This document shows, in pieces, positions 1 to 9,040 of a stretch of 64,000 nucleotides of DNA (position 1 is the first letter of the stretch; every line of letters starts with the position of its first letter). This DNA is from Armatimonadota bacterium (GTDB lineage: Bacteria > Sysuimicrobiota > Sysuimicrobiia > Sysuimicrobiales > Humicultoraceae). Made by a program: the position numbers and the translations under genes. The notes under the pieces were generated by a model. The model saw only the letters and a program-made list of their open reading frames with translations, made no database searches and was not told the origin of the DNA. The stretch spans positions 1,701,808 to 1,765,807 of the forward strand of contig JAVKHP010000001.1 in the NCBI GenBank assembly GCA_031459855.1, written 5' to 3'.

Positions 1-1
1 C

Positions 2-640
2 GCCTTCCCGTACCAAACGGCGATCGAGCAGGTCTTCCGCGGCGACGCCCGCCGGCTGAACGGGCCGGTGCCCACCGGCGTCGCGCTGGCGCGCAAAGTC
101 GCGGCGTACTCCACCGACCTCAATAAGGCGAAGGGGCTGCTCACGGAGGCCGGCGTGCCGGGCGGCACCGAGATCGCGCTGACATTGGACGCCAAGTTCC
201 AGACCCACGAGGACCTGGCCGTGCTGTACAAGGCCAACCTGGAGCAGCTCGGCCTGAGGGTGAACATCCAGAAGATGCCATCGGCGCAGTTCAACACCGA
301 GACCCGGGCGAAGCGGATCGCGTTCTTCTTCTACGAGGCCCTGTGGTGGGTGCCCGACCCGCTCTACATCCTCAGCCTAAGCTTCGAGAGCAAGGCCCAC
401 ACCAACGTCAGCAACTACCAGAACGCCCAGGTGGACGACATGCTGGCGAAGGCGCTGGAGACCGCTGACGAGAAGCAGCGGCTGCGGCTTCTGGAGCAGG
501 TGCAGAACTTTGTAATCGACGACGTGGGCTGGGTGACCGTGGCCCAGCCGAACTTCAACCTGGCGGTGCGCGCGAACATCGATCGCTACGTGCATCAGAA
601 CACCGAGCTGCACCACCTCTGGCTCGTCCAGAAGAAGTGA
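2..640 (+). CDS. Peptide/opine ABC transporter substrate-binding protein, C-terminal part
   Basis: The frame is open from base 2 to the TGA at 638-640, so the N-terminus and signal peptide lie before the window. The 212 visible codons match the C-terminal lobe of family 5 (DppA/OppA-type) extracellular binding proteins: a segment reading PVPTGVA, then a lysine-rich AKGLLTEAG helix, a sheet with LGLRVNIQKMP, and a late section with DDMLAKALETAD and RLRLLEQVQNFV. Such proteins capture a peptide or amino-acid-derived ligand outside the membrane and hand it to the permease pair. The genes that follow supply two ATPases and two permeases in the same direction, so this is the binding component of that transporter. 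The ligand cannot be read from the sequence. Family call is firm; substrate unknown. Confidence 0.9.
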   Translation, partial: AFPYQTAIEQVFRGDARRLNGPVPTGVALARKVAAYSTDLNKAKGLLTEAGVPGGTEIALTLDAKFQTHEDLAVLYKANLEQLGLRVNIQKMPSAQFNTETRAKRIAFFFYEALWWVPDPLYILSLSFESKAHTNVSNYQNAQVDDMLAKALETADEKQRLRLLEQVQNFVIDDVGWVTVAQPNFNLAVRANIDRYVHQNTELHHLWLVQKK

Positions 641-642
641 GG

Positions 643-677
643 GCGCGGGGGCCGGGCGGTTCGCCCGGCCCCCGCGC
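643..677 (+). promoter_or_regulatory. Perfect 15-bp GC hairpin after binding-protein gene
   Basis: Bases 643-657 pair perfectly with 663-677 around the 5-base loop ggttc. No T-run follows, so it is not a standard intrinsic terminator. It sits between the binding-protein stop and the ATPase gene, where such hairpins commonly protect the upstream message or cause partial termination so that binding protein is made in excess. That role is inferred. Confidence 0.6.
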
Positions 678-695
678 CGGTCCGGTAATGCGGCG

Positions 696-1706
696 ATGGG
701 CGTGATCGCGGTACACTTGGAGGTGCCGGACCTGGCCGTCCCCGAGGCGCCGATCCTGCGGGTGGAGGACCTCCGCAAGACCTTCGTGGTGAAGGGCGCT
801 GGATGGCGGCGGTGGCGCCTCCACGCCCTCAGCGGCGTGACGTTCGACGTCCGGCGGGGCGAGACGCTCGGCCTAGTGGGCGAGAGCGGCTGCGGGAAGT
901 CCACCACCGCCCGCTGCTTGGTCCGGCTGCTCCGGCCGGACGGCGGGCGGATCGTCTTCGACGGCCAGGACATCACGCGCCTGACCGACCGGCAGTTCTG
1001 GCCGCTGCGCCGGCGCATCCAGATGGTCTTCCAGGACCCGACCGACTCGCTCAACCCCCGCATGACCGTGGAGGAGATGGTCGGCGAGCCCCTCGACCTG
1101 CACTTCAGGCTGACGCCGCGGGAGCGGATGGAGCGGATCGTGGCGGTCCTGACCCTGGTGGGGCTGAAGGACGAGCACCTCGACCGCTACCCCCACCAGT
1201 TGAGCATCGGACAGCAGCAGCGCGTGGGCATCGCGCGGGCCGTGGCCACCGGCGCGGACCTGCTGGTGTTGGACGAGCCCACCTCGGCCCTCGACGTGTC
1301 CGTGCGGGGGATGGTGCTCCGTCTGCTGGAGGAGCTGCGCGAGCGGCTGCACATGACCTACGTCTTCATCTCGCACGACCTTAGCGTGGTGAAGCACATC
1401 TGCCACCGGGTGGCGGTCATGTACCTGGGGATGGTCGTCGAGGTGGGCTCCACCGAAGAGATCTTCCGCCGGCCTCGCCACCCCTACACGGAGGCGCTGC
1501 TGCAGGCGGTGCCCATCCCCGACCCGCGCGCCCGCCGCGAGCGCCTGATCCTGCCCGGCGAGGTGCCGAGCCCCCTCAGCCTGCCGGCCGGGTGCTTCTT
1601 CTACTCGCGGTGTTCCATCCGGCGCGAGGAGTGCGCGACGACGCCGCAGTGGCTGCGGCCCGCCGGGGCCGGGCACTACGTGGCGTGTCACGTGCGGGTG
1701 CCCTAG
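696..1706 (+). CDS. Oligopeptide/dipeptide-type ABC transporter ATPase (DppF-like)
   Basis: This 336-residue ATP-binding subunit powers uptake by the adjacent permease pair at the inner face of the membrane. Visible motifs are Walker A GESGCGKST at residues 62-70, a Q-loop near 113 (VFQDP), the signature LSIGQQQR near 169 (the usual LSGGQ has Ile for Gly), Walker B LLVLDEP at 189-195 and the H-loop histidine near 227 (FISHD). The C-terminal tail with CFFYSRC and EEC cysteines is the oligo_HPY extension typical of peptide-transporter ATPases. ATG 696 is used; GTG 702 or GTG 723 are possible alternatives because no strong ribosome site marks any of them. It ends 9 bases before the first permease gene. 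Confidence 0.93.
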   Translation: MGVIAVHLEVPDLAVPEAPILRVEDLRKTFVVKGAGWRRWRLHALSGVTFDVRRGETLGLVGESGCGKSTTARCLVRLLRPDGGRIVFDGQDITRLTDRQFWPLRRRIQMVFQDPTDSLNPRMTVEEMVGEPLDLHFRLTPRERMERIVAVLTLVGLKDEHLDRYPHQLSIGQQQRVGIARAVATGADLLVLDEPTSALDVSVRGMVLRLLEELRERLHMTYVFISHDLSVVKHICHRVAVMYLGMVVEVGSTEEIFRRPRHPYTEALLQAVPIPDPRARRERLILPGEVPSPLSLPAGCFFYSRCSIRREECATTPQWLRPAGAGHYVACHVRVP

Positions 1707-1715
1707 GGATCGCCT

Positions 1716-2726
1716 ATGCGCCTCCTCAAGTACACGGTCAAACGCCTGCTCTTCCTCGCGCCGGTGATGCTCGGGGTCCTGGTGGTGACATTCATCGTCG
1801 CCCGCATCCTGCCAGCCGATCCGATCTACCTGCTCGTCCCGGCCGACGCCGACAAGATCACGGTCGACGCGGTGCGCAGGGAGCTCGGGCTGGACAAGCC
1901 GGTCTACGCTCAGTTCATCGGGTACCTCAAGGGCGTGGTCCGCGGGGACCTGGGCACATCGATCCACACCGGGAACCCGGTGACGGCGGACATCCGGCAC
2001 CGGTTTCCCGCGACCCTCGAGCTGACACTGCTGGGGCTGGCCCTCTGCGTCTTCGTGTCCATCCCGCTGGGCGTGTTCGCCGCGGTGCGGCGCGACGGGC
2101 TGGTCGACCACGTCGCCCGGATCGTCTCCCTGGTGGGCGTGTCGCTACCCTCCTTCTGGCTCGCCCTGCTGCTGGTCTACTTGCTCTTCTTCAAGCTCGG
2201 ATGGGCGCCGCCGCCGCTGGGCCGGGGCCCGGTGGGCTTCTCGCCGCCCACCATCACCGGCATGTACTCGGTAGACACGCTGCTGGCCGGCGACTGGCAA
2301 GGCTTTCTCGTCGTGCTGCGCTACCTGGCCCTGCCGGTGATCAGCCTGGCCCTAATCAACATGGCGCCGCTGACCCGCCTGACCCGCTCGAGCATGATCG
2401 AGGCCCTGGGGTCGGAGTACGTGCGCTTCGCGCTTGCCGCGGGGATCCCGAAGCGCACCATCTACTTCCGGCTGGCGCTGAAGAACGCGCTGCTGCCGCC
2501 CATCACGCTGCTGGGGATCATCGTCGGGTTCCTGCTGGGCGGGGCGGTGATTATCGAGACGATCTTCGCCTGGCCCGGGCTGGGGCTGTGGGCCGTCAAT
2601 GCCGCCATGCAGAGCGACTACGCGCCGGTCCAGGCCTTCGCGCTGCTGGCCGCGGGGGTGAAGGTCATCGTCTACCTGCTCACCGACCTGGTCTACTTCG
2701 CCATCGACCCGCGGATCAGGTACTGA
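1716..2726 (+). CDS. Peptide-type ABC transporter permease (DppB-like)
   Basis: This is a 336-residue inner-membrane permease with six predicted membrane helices. The N-terminal LLKYTVKRLLFLAPVMLGV helix, a periplasmic section starting near residue 40, and the coupling-helix (EAA) region SEYVRFALAAGIPKRTIYF followed by NALLPPITLLG are all characteristic of the DppB/OppB branch, as is the ending IDPRIRY. It is slightly longer than many relatives because of a periplasmic insert around residues 165-200 (GPVGFSPPTITGMYS). It pairs with the next gene to form the translocation channel. Spacing of 9 bases on each side supports one transcript with the neighbouring ATPase and permease. Confidence 0.93.
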   Translation: MRLLKYTVKRLLFLAPVMLGVLVVTFIVARILPADPIYLLVPADADKITVDAVRRELGLDKPVYAQFIGYLKGVVRGDLGTSIHTGNPVTADIRHRFPATLELTLLGLALCVFVSIPLGVFAAVRRDGLVDHVARIVSLVGVSLPSFWLALLLVYLLFFKLGWAPPPLGRGPVGFSPPTITGMYSVDTLLAGDWQGFLVVLRYLALPVISLALINMAPLTRLTRSSMIEALGSEYVRFALAAGIPKRTIYFRLALKNALLPPITLLGIIVGFLLGGAVIIETIFAWPGLGLWAVNAAMQSDYAPVQAFALLAAGVKVIVYLLTDLVYFAIDPRIRY

Positions 2727-2735
2727 GGCGCGCCC

Positions 2736-3632
2736 ATGGTCACCGTCGAGACCACCGCCATCGCCAGCGCCGCCCGCCGGTGGACGCGCCTCAAGAGCCG
2801 CTGGAGCCACATGGCCTACCTGTTCCGCCGCAACCCCCTCTCGATGGTGGGGCTGGGGATCGTGTTGTTCTTCCTGGCCCTGGCGGTCCTGGCGCCGGCC
2901 ATCGTTACTCACGATCCGCTGGCGCCAGATCCCGTCAACCAGGCGCAGCCCCCGGGCCGGACGCACCTCTTTGGGACGGATGGGCTGGGGATGGACGTGT
3001 TCAGCCGCGTCATCGCTGCGGCGCGGGTCGACATGTACGTGGCCATCGCCTCGGTGACCCTGGCCATCCTGGTAGGACTACCCCTCGGTGCCGTGGCCGG
3101 CTACTTCGGCGGCGTGGTGGACGACATCGTCATGCGCGCGCTGGACAGCCAGCAGGCGTTCCCCAGCTACATCCTGGCGCTGGCCATCGTCACCGCCACG
3201 GGACAGTCGCTGACGAACATCATCCTGGTCATCGCCTTCGTGAACTATCCCATCTATGCGCGGCTGGTCCGGGCCCAGATGCTCTCTGTCAAGGAGAGCC
3301 AGTACGCCGACGCCGCGCGCGTGCTCGGCAACCCGCGCTGGCGCATCATCTTCCGGCACCTGGTGCCCAACTGCCTGGGGCCGGTGTACGTGCAGGGGTC
3401 CCTTAACGCCGGGTGGGCGCTGCTGCTGGCCGCCAGTCTCTCGTTCATCGGCCTGGGCGTGCGGCTACCGACGCCCGAGTGGGGGCTGATGGTCTCGCAG
3501 GGCTCCCGGCACCTCGTCTTCGGCGAGTGGTGGATGTCGTTCTTCCCGGGGCTGGCCCTCTTCCTGGCCGTTCTGGGCTTCAACCTGCTCGGCGACGGTC
3601 TGCAGGACATGTTCGATCCGAAGCGGCGGTGA
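2736..3632 (+). CDS. Peptide-type ABC transporter permease (DppC-like)
   Basis: This 298-residue second permease subunit has a cytoplasmic N-terminal tail followed by the typical RRNPLSMVGLGIVLFF first helix. The DppC-family block HLFGTDGLGMDVFSRVIAAAR follows near residue 76. The coupling region is SQYADAARVLGNPRWRIIF with HLVPNCLGPVYV, and the end is LGDGLQDMFDPKRR, as usual for the family. Its stop codon TGA at 3630-3632 overlaps a possible GTG start of the next ATPase gene (GTGA at 3629). Function as the partner of the upstream permease is secure; the transported ligand is not known. Confidence 0.93.
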   Translation: MVTVETTAIASAARRWTRLKSRWSHMAYLFRRNPLSMVGLGIVLFFLALAVLAPAIVTHDPLAPDPVNQAQPPGRTHLFGTDGLGMDVFSRVIAAARVDMYVAIASVTLAILVGLPLGAVAGYFGGVVDDIVMRALDSQQAFPSYILALAIVTATGQSLTNIILVIAFVNYPIYARLVRAQMLSVKESQYADAARVLGNPRWRIIFRHLVPNCLGPVYVQGSLNAGWALLLAASLSFIGLGVRLPTPEWGLMVSQGSRHLVFGEWWMSFFPGLALFLAVLGFNLLGDGLQDMFDPKRR

Positions 3633-3640
3633 GCCCGCAG

Positions 3641-4669
3641 ATGATGCCCCTGCTGACCATCCGCGGCCTACGGGTGCACTTCGAGACGTTCAGGGGGACG
3701 GTGCACGCGCTGAACGGCGTGGACCTTTCGGTCCGGCCGGGCGAGATCCTCGGGCTGGTCGGCGAGACCGGGTCCGGGAAGTCAGTGACCGCGTACGCCA
3801 GCCTCAACCTGGTCCGGCCGCCGGGCCGGATCGTCGCCGGCGAGGTGTGGTTCCGCGAGCAGGACCTGCTCGCCCTCCCCGAGCAGGAGCTGGAGCGCAT
3901 CCGCGGTCGCGACATCGCCATGATCCCGCAGTCACCGCGCGCGGCGCTGAACCCGCTCTTCAGCATCGGGGATCAACTCGTGACCTACATCCGGGTGCAC
4001 CAGCAGGCCGCGCCGGCCGCCGCCCGCCGGGCCGCCCTCGAGATGCTGGAGAAAGTGCGCATCGCCGATCCCGCCCGGGTCCTGCGCGCGTTCCCCCACG
4101 AGCTGTCCACCGGCATGTGCCAGCGGGTGCTTATCGCCATGGCGCTGTCCTGCGGGCCGGCCCTCCTGATCGCCGACGAGCCGACGACCGGGATCGACGT
4201 CACGCTACAGGCCCAGATCCTGCGGCTGATCACGGATCTGGTGCGGGACGAGCACACGGCGACGGTGTTGATCACCCACGACCTGGGCGTCGTCGCTGAG
4301 ACGTGCGACCGGGTGGCCGTCATGTATGCGGGCCGCGTCGTGGAGGAGGGCCCGGTCGAGGCCCTGTTCTCCGACCCGCGCCACCCGTACACGCAGGGGC
4401 TCATCGCTTCCACGCTGCGGGTCGATCAGGACCGTCCGATCCACGTCATCCCGGGCACCGTGCCCAACATGCTGGAGCCGCCGCAGGCGTGCATGTTCCG
4501 CTTCCGGTGCCCGATGGCCGAGGCGGTCTGCGCCCAGATCGACCCGCCGGTGACGGCGGTGCAGCTGGGACAGGCGGCGCGGTGCCACTTCGCAGACCGC
4601 ACGGCTGGGTTTCTCGCGGCTCAGCGGCAGCGGGCGGCGCAGTTGAACGCGCAGGATGTCGCCGTCTAG
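3641..4669 (+). CDS. Oligopeptide/dipeptide-type ABC transporter ATPase (DppD-like)
   Basis: This is the second ATPase subunit (342 residues from ATG 3641). Walker A GETGSGKS lies at 41-48, the Q-loop MIPQSP near 97, the signature HELSTGMCQRV near 153-163 (LSTGM in place of the common LSGGM), Walker B LLIADEPTTGID near 176-186, and an ITHD H-loop follows. The C-terminal oligo_HPY extension carries CMFRFRC and AVC cysteines. ATG 3641 is chosen because GGTGAG at 3628-3633 gives a ribosome site at good distance; GTG 3629 is an in-frame alternative overlapping the permease stop. With the DppF-like gene it forms the only ATPase pair of this transporter type in the window. Confidence 0.92.
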   Translation: MMPLLTIRGLRVHFETFRGTVHALNGVDLSVRPGEILGLVGETGSGKSVTAYASLNLVRPPGRIVAGEVWFREQDLLALPEQELERIRGRDIAMIPQSPRAALNPLFSIGDQLVTYIRVHQQAAPAAARRAALEMLEKVRIADPARVLRAFPHELSTGMCQRVLIAMALSCGPALLIADEPTTGIDVTLQAQILRLITDLVRDEHTATVLITHDLGVVAETCDRVAVMYAGRVVEEGPVEALFSDPRHPYTQGLIASTLRVDQDRPIHVIPGTVPNMLEPPQACMFRFRCPMAEAVCAQIDPPVTAVQLGQAARCHFADRTAGFLAAQRQRAAQLNAQDVAV

Positions 4670-4705
4670 GAATCGGAATACGACACCTCGGGAGGAGGAG
4701 ATCGC

Positions 4706-5623
4706 ATGGACCGGCACAGCGTCACCTGGGAGGGGAACTTCAACGCCGTGGTCACGCCCTTTGCGGCGGACGGCAGCGTCGATGCAGAGAAGTTCGTGCG
4801 CAACTTGACCCTGCTCATCGACGAGGGCATCGACGGCTTGGTCGTCACAGGCTGCACGGGCGAGTTCTGGGCGCTTGACCGGCGGGAGCGCATCGAGCTC
4901 TACCGGCTGGCCGTCGCGACGGCCGCGGGCCGGGTGCCCGTGATCTGCGGGACCTCGGCGATCCGCACCTCGGAGGTCATTGAGCTGTCGCGCGCGGCGG
5001 AGACGGCCGGCGCCCAGGGCGTCATGATTACGCCCCCGTTCTACGCGCTGCCCTCGCCGCGGGAGATCGCCGCGCACTACCAGACGATCAGCGACCAGAT
5101 CGGCCTTCCCATCTTGGTGTACAACATCCCCAAGCGGCAGGCGGTGGGGATCGGGCCCGAGCTGCTGCAACGGCTGGCCGATGTGGACAAGGTCGTGGCC
5201 ATCAAGCAGAGCGCGCCGTCGTTCGACGACGTGACCCAGGCCGTCGCGCTGGTGGGCGACCGGATCCGCATCTTCGCCGGCCACTCGGTCACGCGCGGCT
5301 TCCCGGCGATCGCCATGGGCTGCGACGGGTACGTCAGCAGCGTCGAGCCCCAGGTGATGGGCCGGGAGGCGATCGAGCTCTTCCGCCTCTCGCGCCGCGG
5401 CGACGTCGCGGCCGCGCGGGCCCTGCAATACCGGTGCATCGCCCTCGACGAGGCGATCCATGGCGTGGGCACCTTCCCAGCGTCACTGAAGGCCGCGATG
5501 AACCTGGTCGGCCGGCCGGGCGGCTATCCCCGCGAGCCCCTGCTCCCGCTGACCGCAGAGGAGCAGCAGCGCCTGGAGCGCGTCCTGACGGCGCTCGGGC
5601 TGCTGGCTGCGGTGCCCTCGTAG
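4706..5623 (+). CDS. Dihydrodipicolinate synthase family lyase/deaminase (first copy)
   Basis: This 305-residue TIM-barrel protein belongs to the DapA/NanA class I aldolase superfamily. The Schiff-base lysine is K167 in VVAIKQSAP, the catalytic tyrosine Y139 in ILVYNIP, and the substrate-carboxylate loop TGCTGE sits at 48-53 (TGTTGE in classic DapA). A strong GGAGGAGGAG ribosome site precedes ATG 4706. Family members act as aldolases, dehydratases or deaminases on 2-oxo acids, for example the pyrroline-hydroxycarboxylate deaminase of hydroxyproline degradation. The next genes are flavin oxidases and a transaminase rather than lysine biosynthesis genes, so a catabolic role is more likely than DapA. 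The exact reaction is not determinable. A paralogue lies at 18656. Confidence 0.88.
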   Translation: MDRHSVTWEGNFNAVVTPFAADGSVDAEKFVRNLTLLIDEGIDGLVVTGCTGEFWALDRRERIELYRLAVATAAGRVPVICGTSAIRTSEVIELSRAAETAGAQGVMITPPFYALPSPREIAAHYQTISDQIGLPILVYNIPKRQAVGIGPELLQRLADVDKVVAIKQSAPSFDDVTQAVALVGDRIRIFAGHSVTRGFPAIAMGCDGYVSSVEPQVMGREAIELFRLSRRGDVAAARALQYRCIALDEAIHGVGTFPASLKAAMNLVGRPGGYPREPLLPLTAEEQQRLERVLTALGLLAAVPS

Positions 5624-5632
5624 GAGGCTGCG

Positions 5633-6760
5633 GTGGACGAGGTCGAGGTCCTGATCGTCGGGGCCGGCGTTGTCGGCGTCTGTACGGCCCTGGAGATGCT
5701 CCGCGAGGGCCGGGGGGTCCTGGTGGTCGAGCGCCGGGAGATCGGCGCCGGCGCGTCGGGCAACAACGCCGGATCGTGCGCGGTGCAGAACAAACTCCCG
5801 CCTTTCGTTGCGATTGCGCGGGAGGCCGTGGCGATCTGGCAGGCGCTGCAGCAGGAACTCGAGCACGACGGCCTCGACCTCGGATACGTGCGCACGGGCG
5901 GCCTCCGGCTGGCAGAGACGCCGGAGGAAGTGAAGGAGCTCAGACAGTCGTACCGGGTGCAGCGGGCCCTGGGCGCTCCGGTCACCTTCATGTCCGGGGA
6001 CGAGGCCAGGGCGGTGGCCCCGTACCTGGGGCCCGGCATCGTGGCGGCCAACTGGTGCCCGGAGGACGGGTTCTGCGACGTCCTCCAAGCGATGCGCGTG
6101 CTCGCCACGACGGTGCGCCGGCGCGGCGGCACGATCTGGACCCACACCGAGGTTTCGGCGATCACCCGCGACCGCACGGGTTTCCGCGTGCAGACCTCGC
6201 GCGGGCCGGTGCGCGCCGGCCGGGTGGTGGTCGCCGCCGGCCTGTGGGCGCGCGACTTGGCCACCACGCTGGGCGCTCCGGTCCCGCTGCGGCCGAAGAT
6301 CAACATCCTGTCGGTCACGCCGCGGGTAGCCCCGGTGATGCATCACATGATCACGCACGCCTCCCACAGGCTCACAATGAAGCAGCTCCAGGTCGGCACG
6401 GTGGTGATCGGCGGCGGCTGGCAGGGCGAGGGCGACTACCGATCCTACCGCGTCTGGCCGACCTTCCCGCACCTGATGGGGAACTGGCAGCTGGCGGTCC
6501 GCGCGGTGCCGGCGCTGGCGGACCTGAACATCCTGCGGGCGTGGGCCGGGATCGACGGCCGGTCGCCGGACAACCTGCCGCTCGTCGGGCCGGTACCCGG
6601 GCTGCCCGGGGCCTATCTGATGGCGTGCTGCCCTGGCGGATGGACGATGGGGCCGTTCATGGCCCGCATGCTCGCGGAGATGATCCGCACGAGGCGCACC
6701 CCGCGCGCGGTCGAGCCGTTCGGCCTGCACCGCTTCGTCGAGACCGGGAGGGGCGCGTGA
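5633..6760 (+). CDS. FAD-dependent amino/imino acid oxidoreductase (DAO family)
   Basis: This 375-residue flavoprotein opens with the dinucleotide-binding fold VLIVGAGVVGVCTALEML and GAGASGNNAGSC, typical of the D-amino-acid oxidase/sarcosine oxidase family. A C-terminal FAD-contacting block GIDGRSPDNLPLVGPVPG and CCPGGWTMGPFMARML closes the fold. It would oxidise a secondary or primary amine of an amino or imino acid at the cytoplasmic side. The GTG start at 5633 is preceded by a TAGGAGG ribosome site that overlaps the stop of the lyase gene. Its stop overlaps the GTG start of the following dehydrogenase by 4 bases, so translation is coupled. Substrate is not known. Confidence 0.88.
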   Translation: MDEVEVLIVGAGVVGVCTALEMLREGRGVLVVERREIGAGASGNNAGSCAVQNKLPPFVAIAREAVAIWQALQQELEHDGLDLGYVRTGGLRLAETPEEVKELRQSYRVQRALGAPVTFMSGDEARAVAPYLGPGIVAANWCPEDGFCDVLQAMRVLATTVRRRGGTIWTHTEVSAITRDRTGFRVQTSRGPVRAGRVVVAAGLWARDLATTLGAPVPLRPKINILSVTPRVAPVMHHMITHASHRLTMKQLQVGTVVIGGGWQGEGDYRSYRVWPTFPHLMGNWQLAVRAVPALADLNILRAWAGIDGRSPDNLPLVGPVPGLPGAYLMACCPGGWTMGPFMARMLAEMIRTRRTPRAVEPFGLHRFVETGRGA

Positions 6761-7689
6761 TCCAGACCGCGCTCATCTACCAGCCCAGGTTCGGCCCGCT
6801 CCTGGCCGAGGAGCTGCGGCGCCGGGAGCCCGGCCTGGAGGTGCGCCTGGCGGTGCAGCCCGAGCAGGTCGCGGGCCTCATCGGGGAGGCCGACGCGCTG
6901 CTGACCACGTCGCGGTTCCCGATGGAGGCGCTCGCACAGGCGCGGCGGCTGCGCTGGATTCAGGTCACGGCCGCCGGCGTCGATCACTTCGTCGGGTCGC
7001 CGCACCTGCGCTGCGGCGTCAGGCTGACGCGTCTGGTCGGCACCTTCGGCCCGCGGATGGCGGAGTACGCCTTCGCTTACGCGCTGGCGATCAGCCAGGA
7101 TGTCGTCCGTGTGTTGCGCCAGCAGCAGGCGCGGCGTTGGGAGTCGTTCGATCAATGGTGGCTGCTGGGCAGAACGCTGCTGCTCGTCGGGGTGGGAACG
7201 ATCGGCCGCGCGGTGGGGAAGGTCGGCCGGGCCTTCGGGATGCGCGTGATCGGCGTGGGCCGGCGCGCCCGGCCAGGGCAGGCGGGCGGGATCAAGGCGG
7301 TCTACCCGCGCGAGCGCCTCAACGACGCGCTGGCGGCCGCACACCTCATCGTCGTCACCGTGCCGCTGACCGCCCAGACCCGGGGGATGTTCGGCCCCGT
7401 CGAGTTCGCGACCATGCGCGACGACGCGGTCTTCATCAACATGGGCCGGGGCGCCGTCGTGCAGCAAGACGCGCTGGTCGCGGCGCTGCAGCAGGGCCGG
7501 CCCGCGTGGGCCGTGCTCGACGTGTTCGAGCAGGAGCCGCTGCCCGCCAGGCACCCGCTCTGGGGCCTGCCCAACGCGATCGTCACCCCGCACCTGGCCG
7601 GGCACACACAGCCCCACGAGACGCTGGAGGCGTTCTTCGAGAACCTGCGCCGGCTGCGCGCGCGGGGCGGCAGCTACGCCACGCCGTGA
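6757..7689 (+). CDS. D-2-hydroxyacid dehydrogenase (NAD-dependent)
   Basis: This 310-residue protein of the D-isomer 2-hydroxyacid dehydrogenase family interconverts 2-oxo acids and D-2-hydroxy acids. The NAD-binding motif GVGTIG is at 145-150. The catalytic triad is visible as R231 (NMGRG), E258 (DVFEQEP) and H279 (TPHLAGHT). The GTG start at 6757 overlaps the preceding flavoprotein stop (GTGA), with GGGAGGGGC as ribosome site. The C-terminus is short. In this cluster it could reduce the oxo acid produced by the oxidases or the lyase. The biological substrate is an inference from context only. Confidence 0.88.
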   Translation: MIQTALIYQPRFGPLLAEELRRREPGLEVRLAVQPEQVAGLIGEADALLTTSRFPMEALAQARRLRWIQVTAAGVDHFVGSPHLRCGVRLTRLVGTFGPRMAEYAFAYALAISQDVVRVLRQQQARRWESFDQWWLLGRTLLLVGVGTIGRAVGKVGRAFGMRVIGVGRRARPGQAGGIKAVYPRERLNDALAAAHLIVVTVPLTAQTRGMFGPVEFATMRDDAVFINMGRGAVVQQDALVAALQQGRPAWAVLDVFEQEPLPARHPLWGLPNAIVTPHLAGHTQPHETLEAFFENLRRLRARGGSYATP

Positions 7690-7717
7690 CGCTGTCGAGA
7701 GGGTACTAGACGAAGCG

Positions 7718-9040
7718 ATGGCAATCGAGACCGGACTCCTGGTGGCAGGCGGAGGACCCGCCGGGCTGGCGGCCGCAACCGAGGCTGCAGAGGCGGGCGT
7801 CGAGGTTCTGGTGGCCGACGAGCACCGCACCGCCGGCGGCGTGCTGGCGTGCCTGGGCCAGATGCCGGTGGCGACCGACGCCGGGCCGGCGCCGGCCGCA
7901 GACCTGCGGCGCGCGCTGGCCGACGCCGCCCGCGCGGCCGGCGCCACGATCCTGACCGAGACGCTGGTGTGGGCCGCCTTCGAGGACCTCAGCGCCGGCG
8001 TGCTCACGCCCGGGGAGAACCTGGAGGTCCGCGCGCAGGCGATCGTCGTTGCCGCCGGCGCCGCGGACAGGCCGCTGCCGTTCCCGGGGTGGGAGACGCC
8101 GAACGTGCTCAACGCCCAGGAGGCGCTGCGGCTCGTCTCGTTCCATGACGCGCTGCGCGACCGCATCGCCGTGGTGGCCGGCGCAGGCGGCGCCGGCGTG
8201 CCCGTGGCCCTAGCACTGCGCGCCGGCGGCCTGACGGTCGCCGCCCTCGCGGAGGCAGCGTCGCTGGCCGACGACGAGCGGGCGGCGCTGGCCGGCGCGG
8301 GCATCCCAGCCGTCGAGGGTGCGCGCGTCGCGGCCGCAGAAGGGCAGGAGTACCTCAGAGCGGTCATCCTGCAGCGCAACGGTGAGCGGCGCCGGATCGA
8401 TGCCGATGTCCTGGTGCTGGCCACAGGCCGGATGCCGCTCATCGAGCTCCTCGGGGTGGCCGGATGCGCCACGGAGTGGCGGCCGGACCTGGGCGGGTAC
8501 ATCCCGGTGCGGTCGGCGCGCCTGGAGACCTCGGTCGCCGGCCTGTTCGCCGCCGGCGCGTGCGGCGCTGTCTGCGGGCCGCTCACCGCGGTGGCCGAGG
8601 GTCGCCTGGCCGGCGCCGCGGCGGCACTGCGCCTGGGCCGCGGCAGCGGGGCGCGGGTCGAGGCGCTGGAGCAGGCGCTGGTTCGGGCCAGATCGCAAGA
8701 AGCCGCGCAGGTCGCGCGCGAGATGACCGTGCTGGCGGAACTCGAAGCCGACGCGGTGGCGGCGGCGCTGCGCGATCCCGATCAGATCTTCTGCCGGTGC
8801 GAGAAGGTCCCGGTGGCGAAGGTGCAGGCGGCCATCGAGTGGGGCGCACGCACGGCCGGCGAGGTGAAGCGGCTCACGCGGGTGGGCATGGGCGAGTGCC
8901 AGGGCCGGGCCTGCCGGCCGCTGCTCTCGCGGGCCGTCGCGCAGATCCTGGGTGAGGACATCATCCGCGTCCAGCCCATCACCTACCGGCCGCCGGTGCG
9001 TCCCATCCCGCTGGCGGCCCTGCTGCGGGGGACGGAATGA
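7718..9040 (+). CDS. FAD/NAD oxidoreductase with BFD-type 2Fe-2S site (HcnB/SoxA-like)
   Basis: This 440-residue two-part flavoprotein begins with a Rossmann motif LLVAGGGPAGLAAATEAAEAG, carries a second nucleotide-binding stretch AVVAGAGGAGVPVALAL near 150, and ends in a bacterioferritin-associated-ferredoxin-like domain with four cysteines: CRC near 359-361 and CQGRAC near 394-399. This arrangement is seen in HcnB, opine oxidase subunit A, sarcosine oxidase alpha and D-hydroxyproline dehydrogenase subunits. Those complexes usually add a small plant-type ferredoxin subunit, which is absent here (only 28 bases precede the start). Its stop overlaps the start of the DAO-type partner at 9037. 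It is probably the electron-transfer half of a heteromeric amine dehydrogenase. Confidence 0.87.
   Translation: MAIETGLLVAGGGPAGLAAATEAAEAGVEVLVADEHRTAGGVLACLGQMPVATDAGPAPAADLRRALADAARAAGATILTETLVWAAFEDLSAGVLTPGENLEVRAQAIVVAAGAADRPLPFPGWETPNVLNAQEALRLVSFHDALRDRIAVVAGAGGAGVPVALALRAGGLTVAALAEAASLADDERAALAGAGIPAVEGARVAAAEGQEYLRAVILQRNGERRRIDADVLVLATGRMPLIELLGVAGCATEWRPDLGGYIPVRSARLETSVAGLFAAGACGAVCGPLTAVAEGRLAGAAAALRLGRGSGARVEALEQALVRARSQEAAQVAREMTVLAELEADAVAAALRDPDQIFCRCEKVPVAKVQAAIEWGARTAGEVKRLTRVGMGECQGRACRPLLSRAVAQILGEDIIRVQPITYRPPVRPIPLAALLRGTE

Noticed and set aside
643-677. Intrinsic terminator
   Set aside because: The stem is perfect but no T-run follows and co-directional genes of the same transporter come next.
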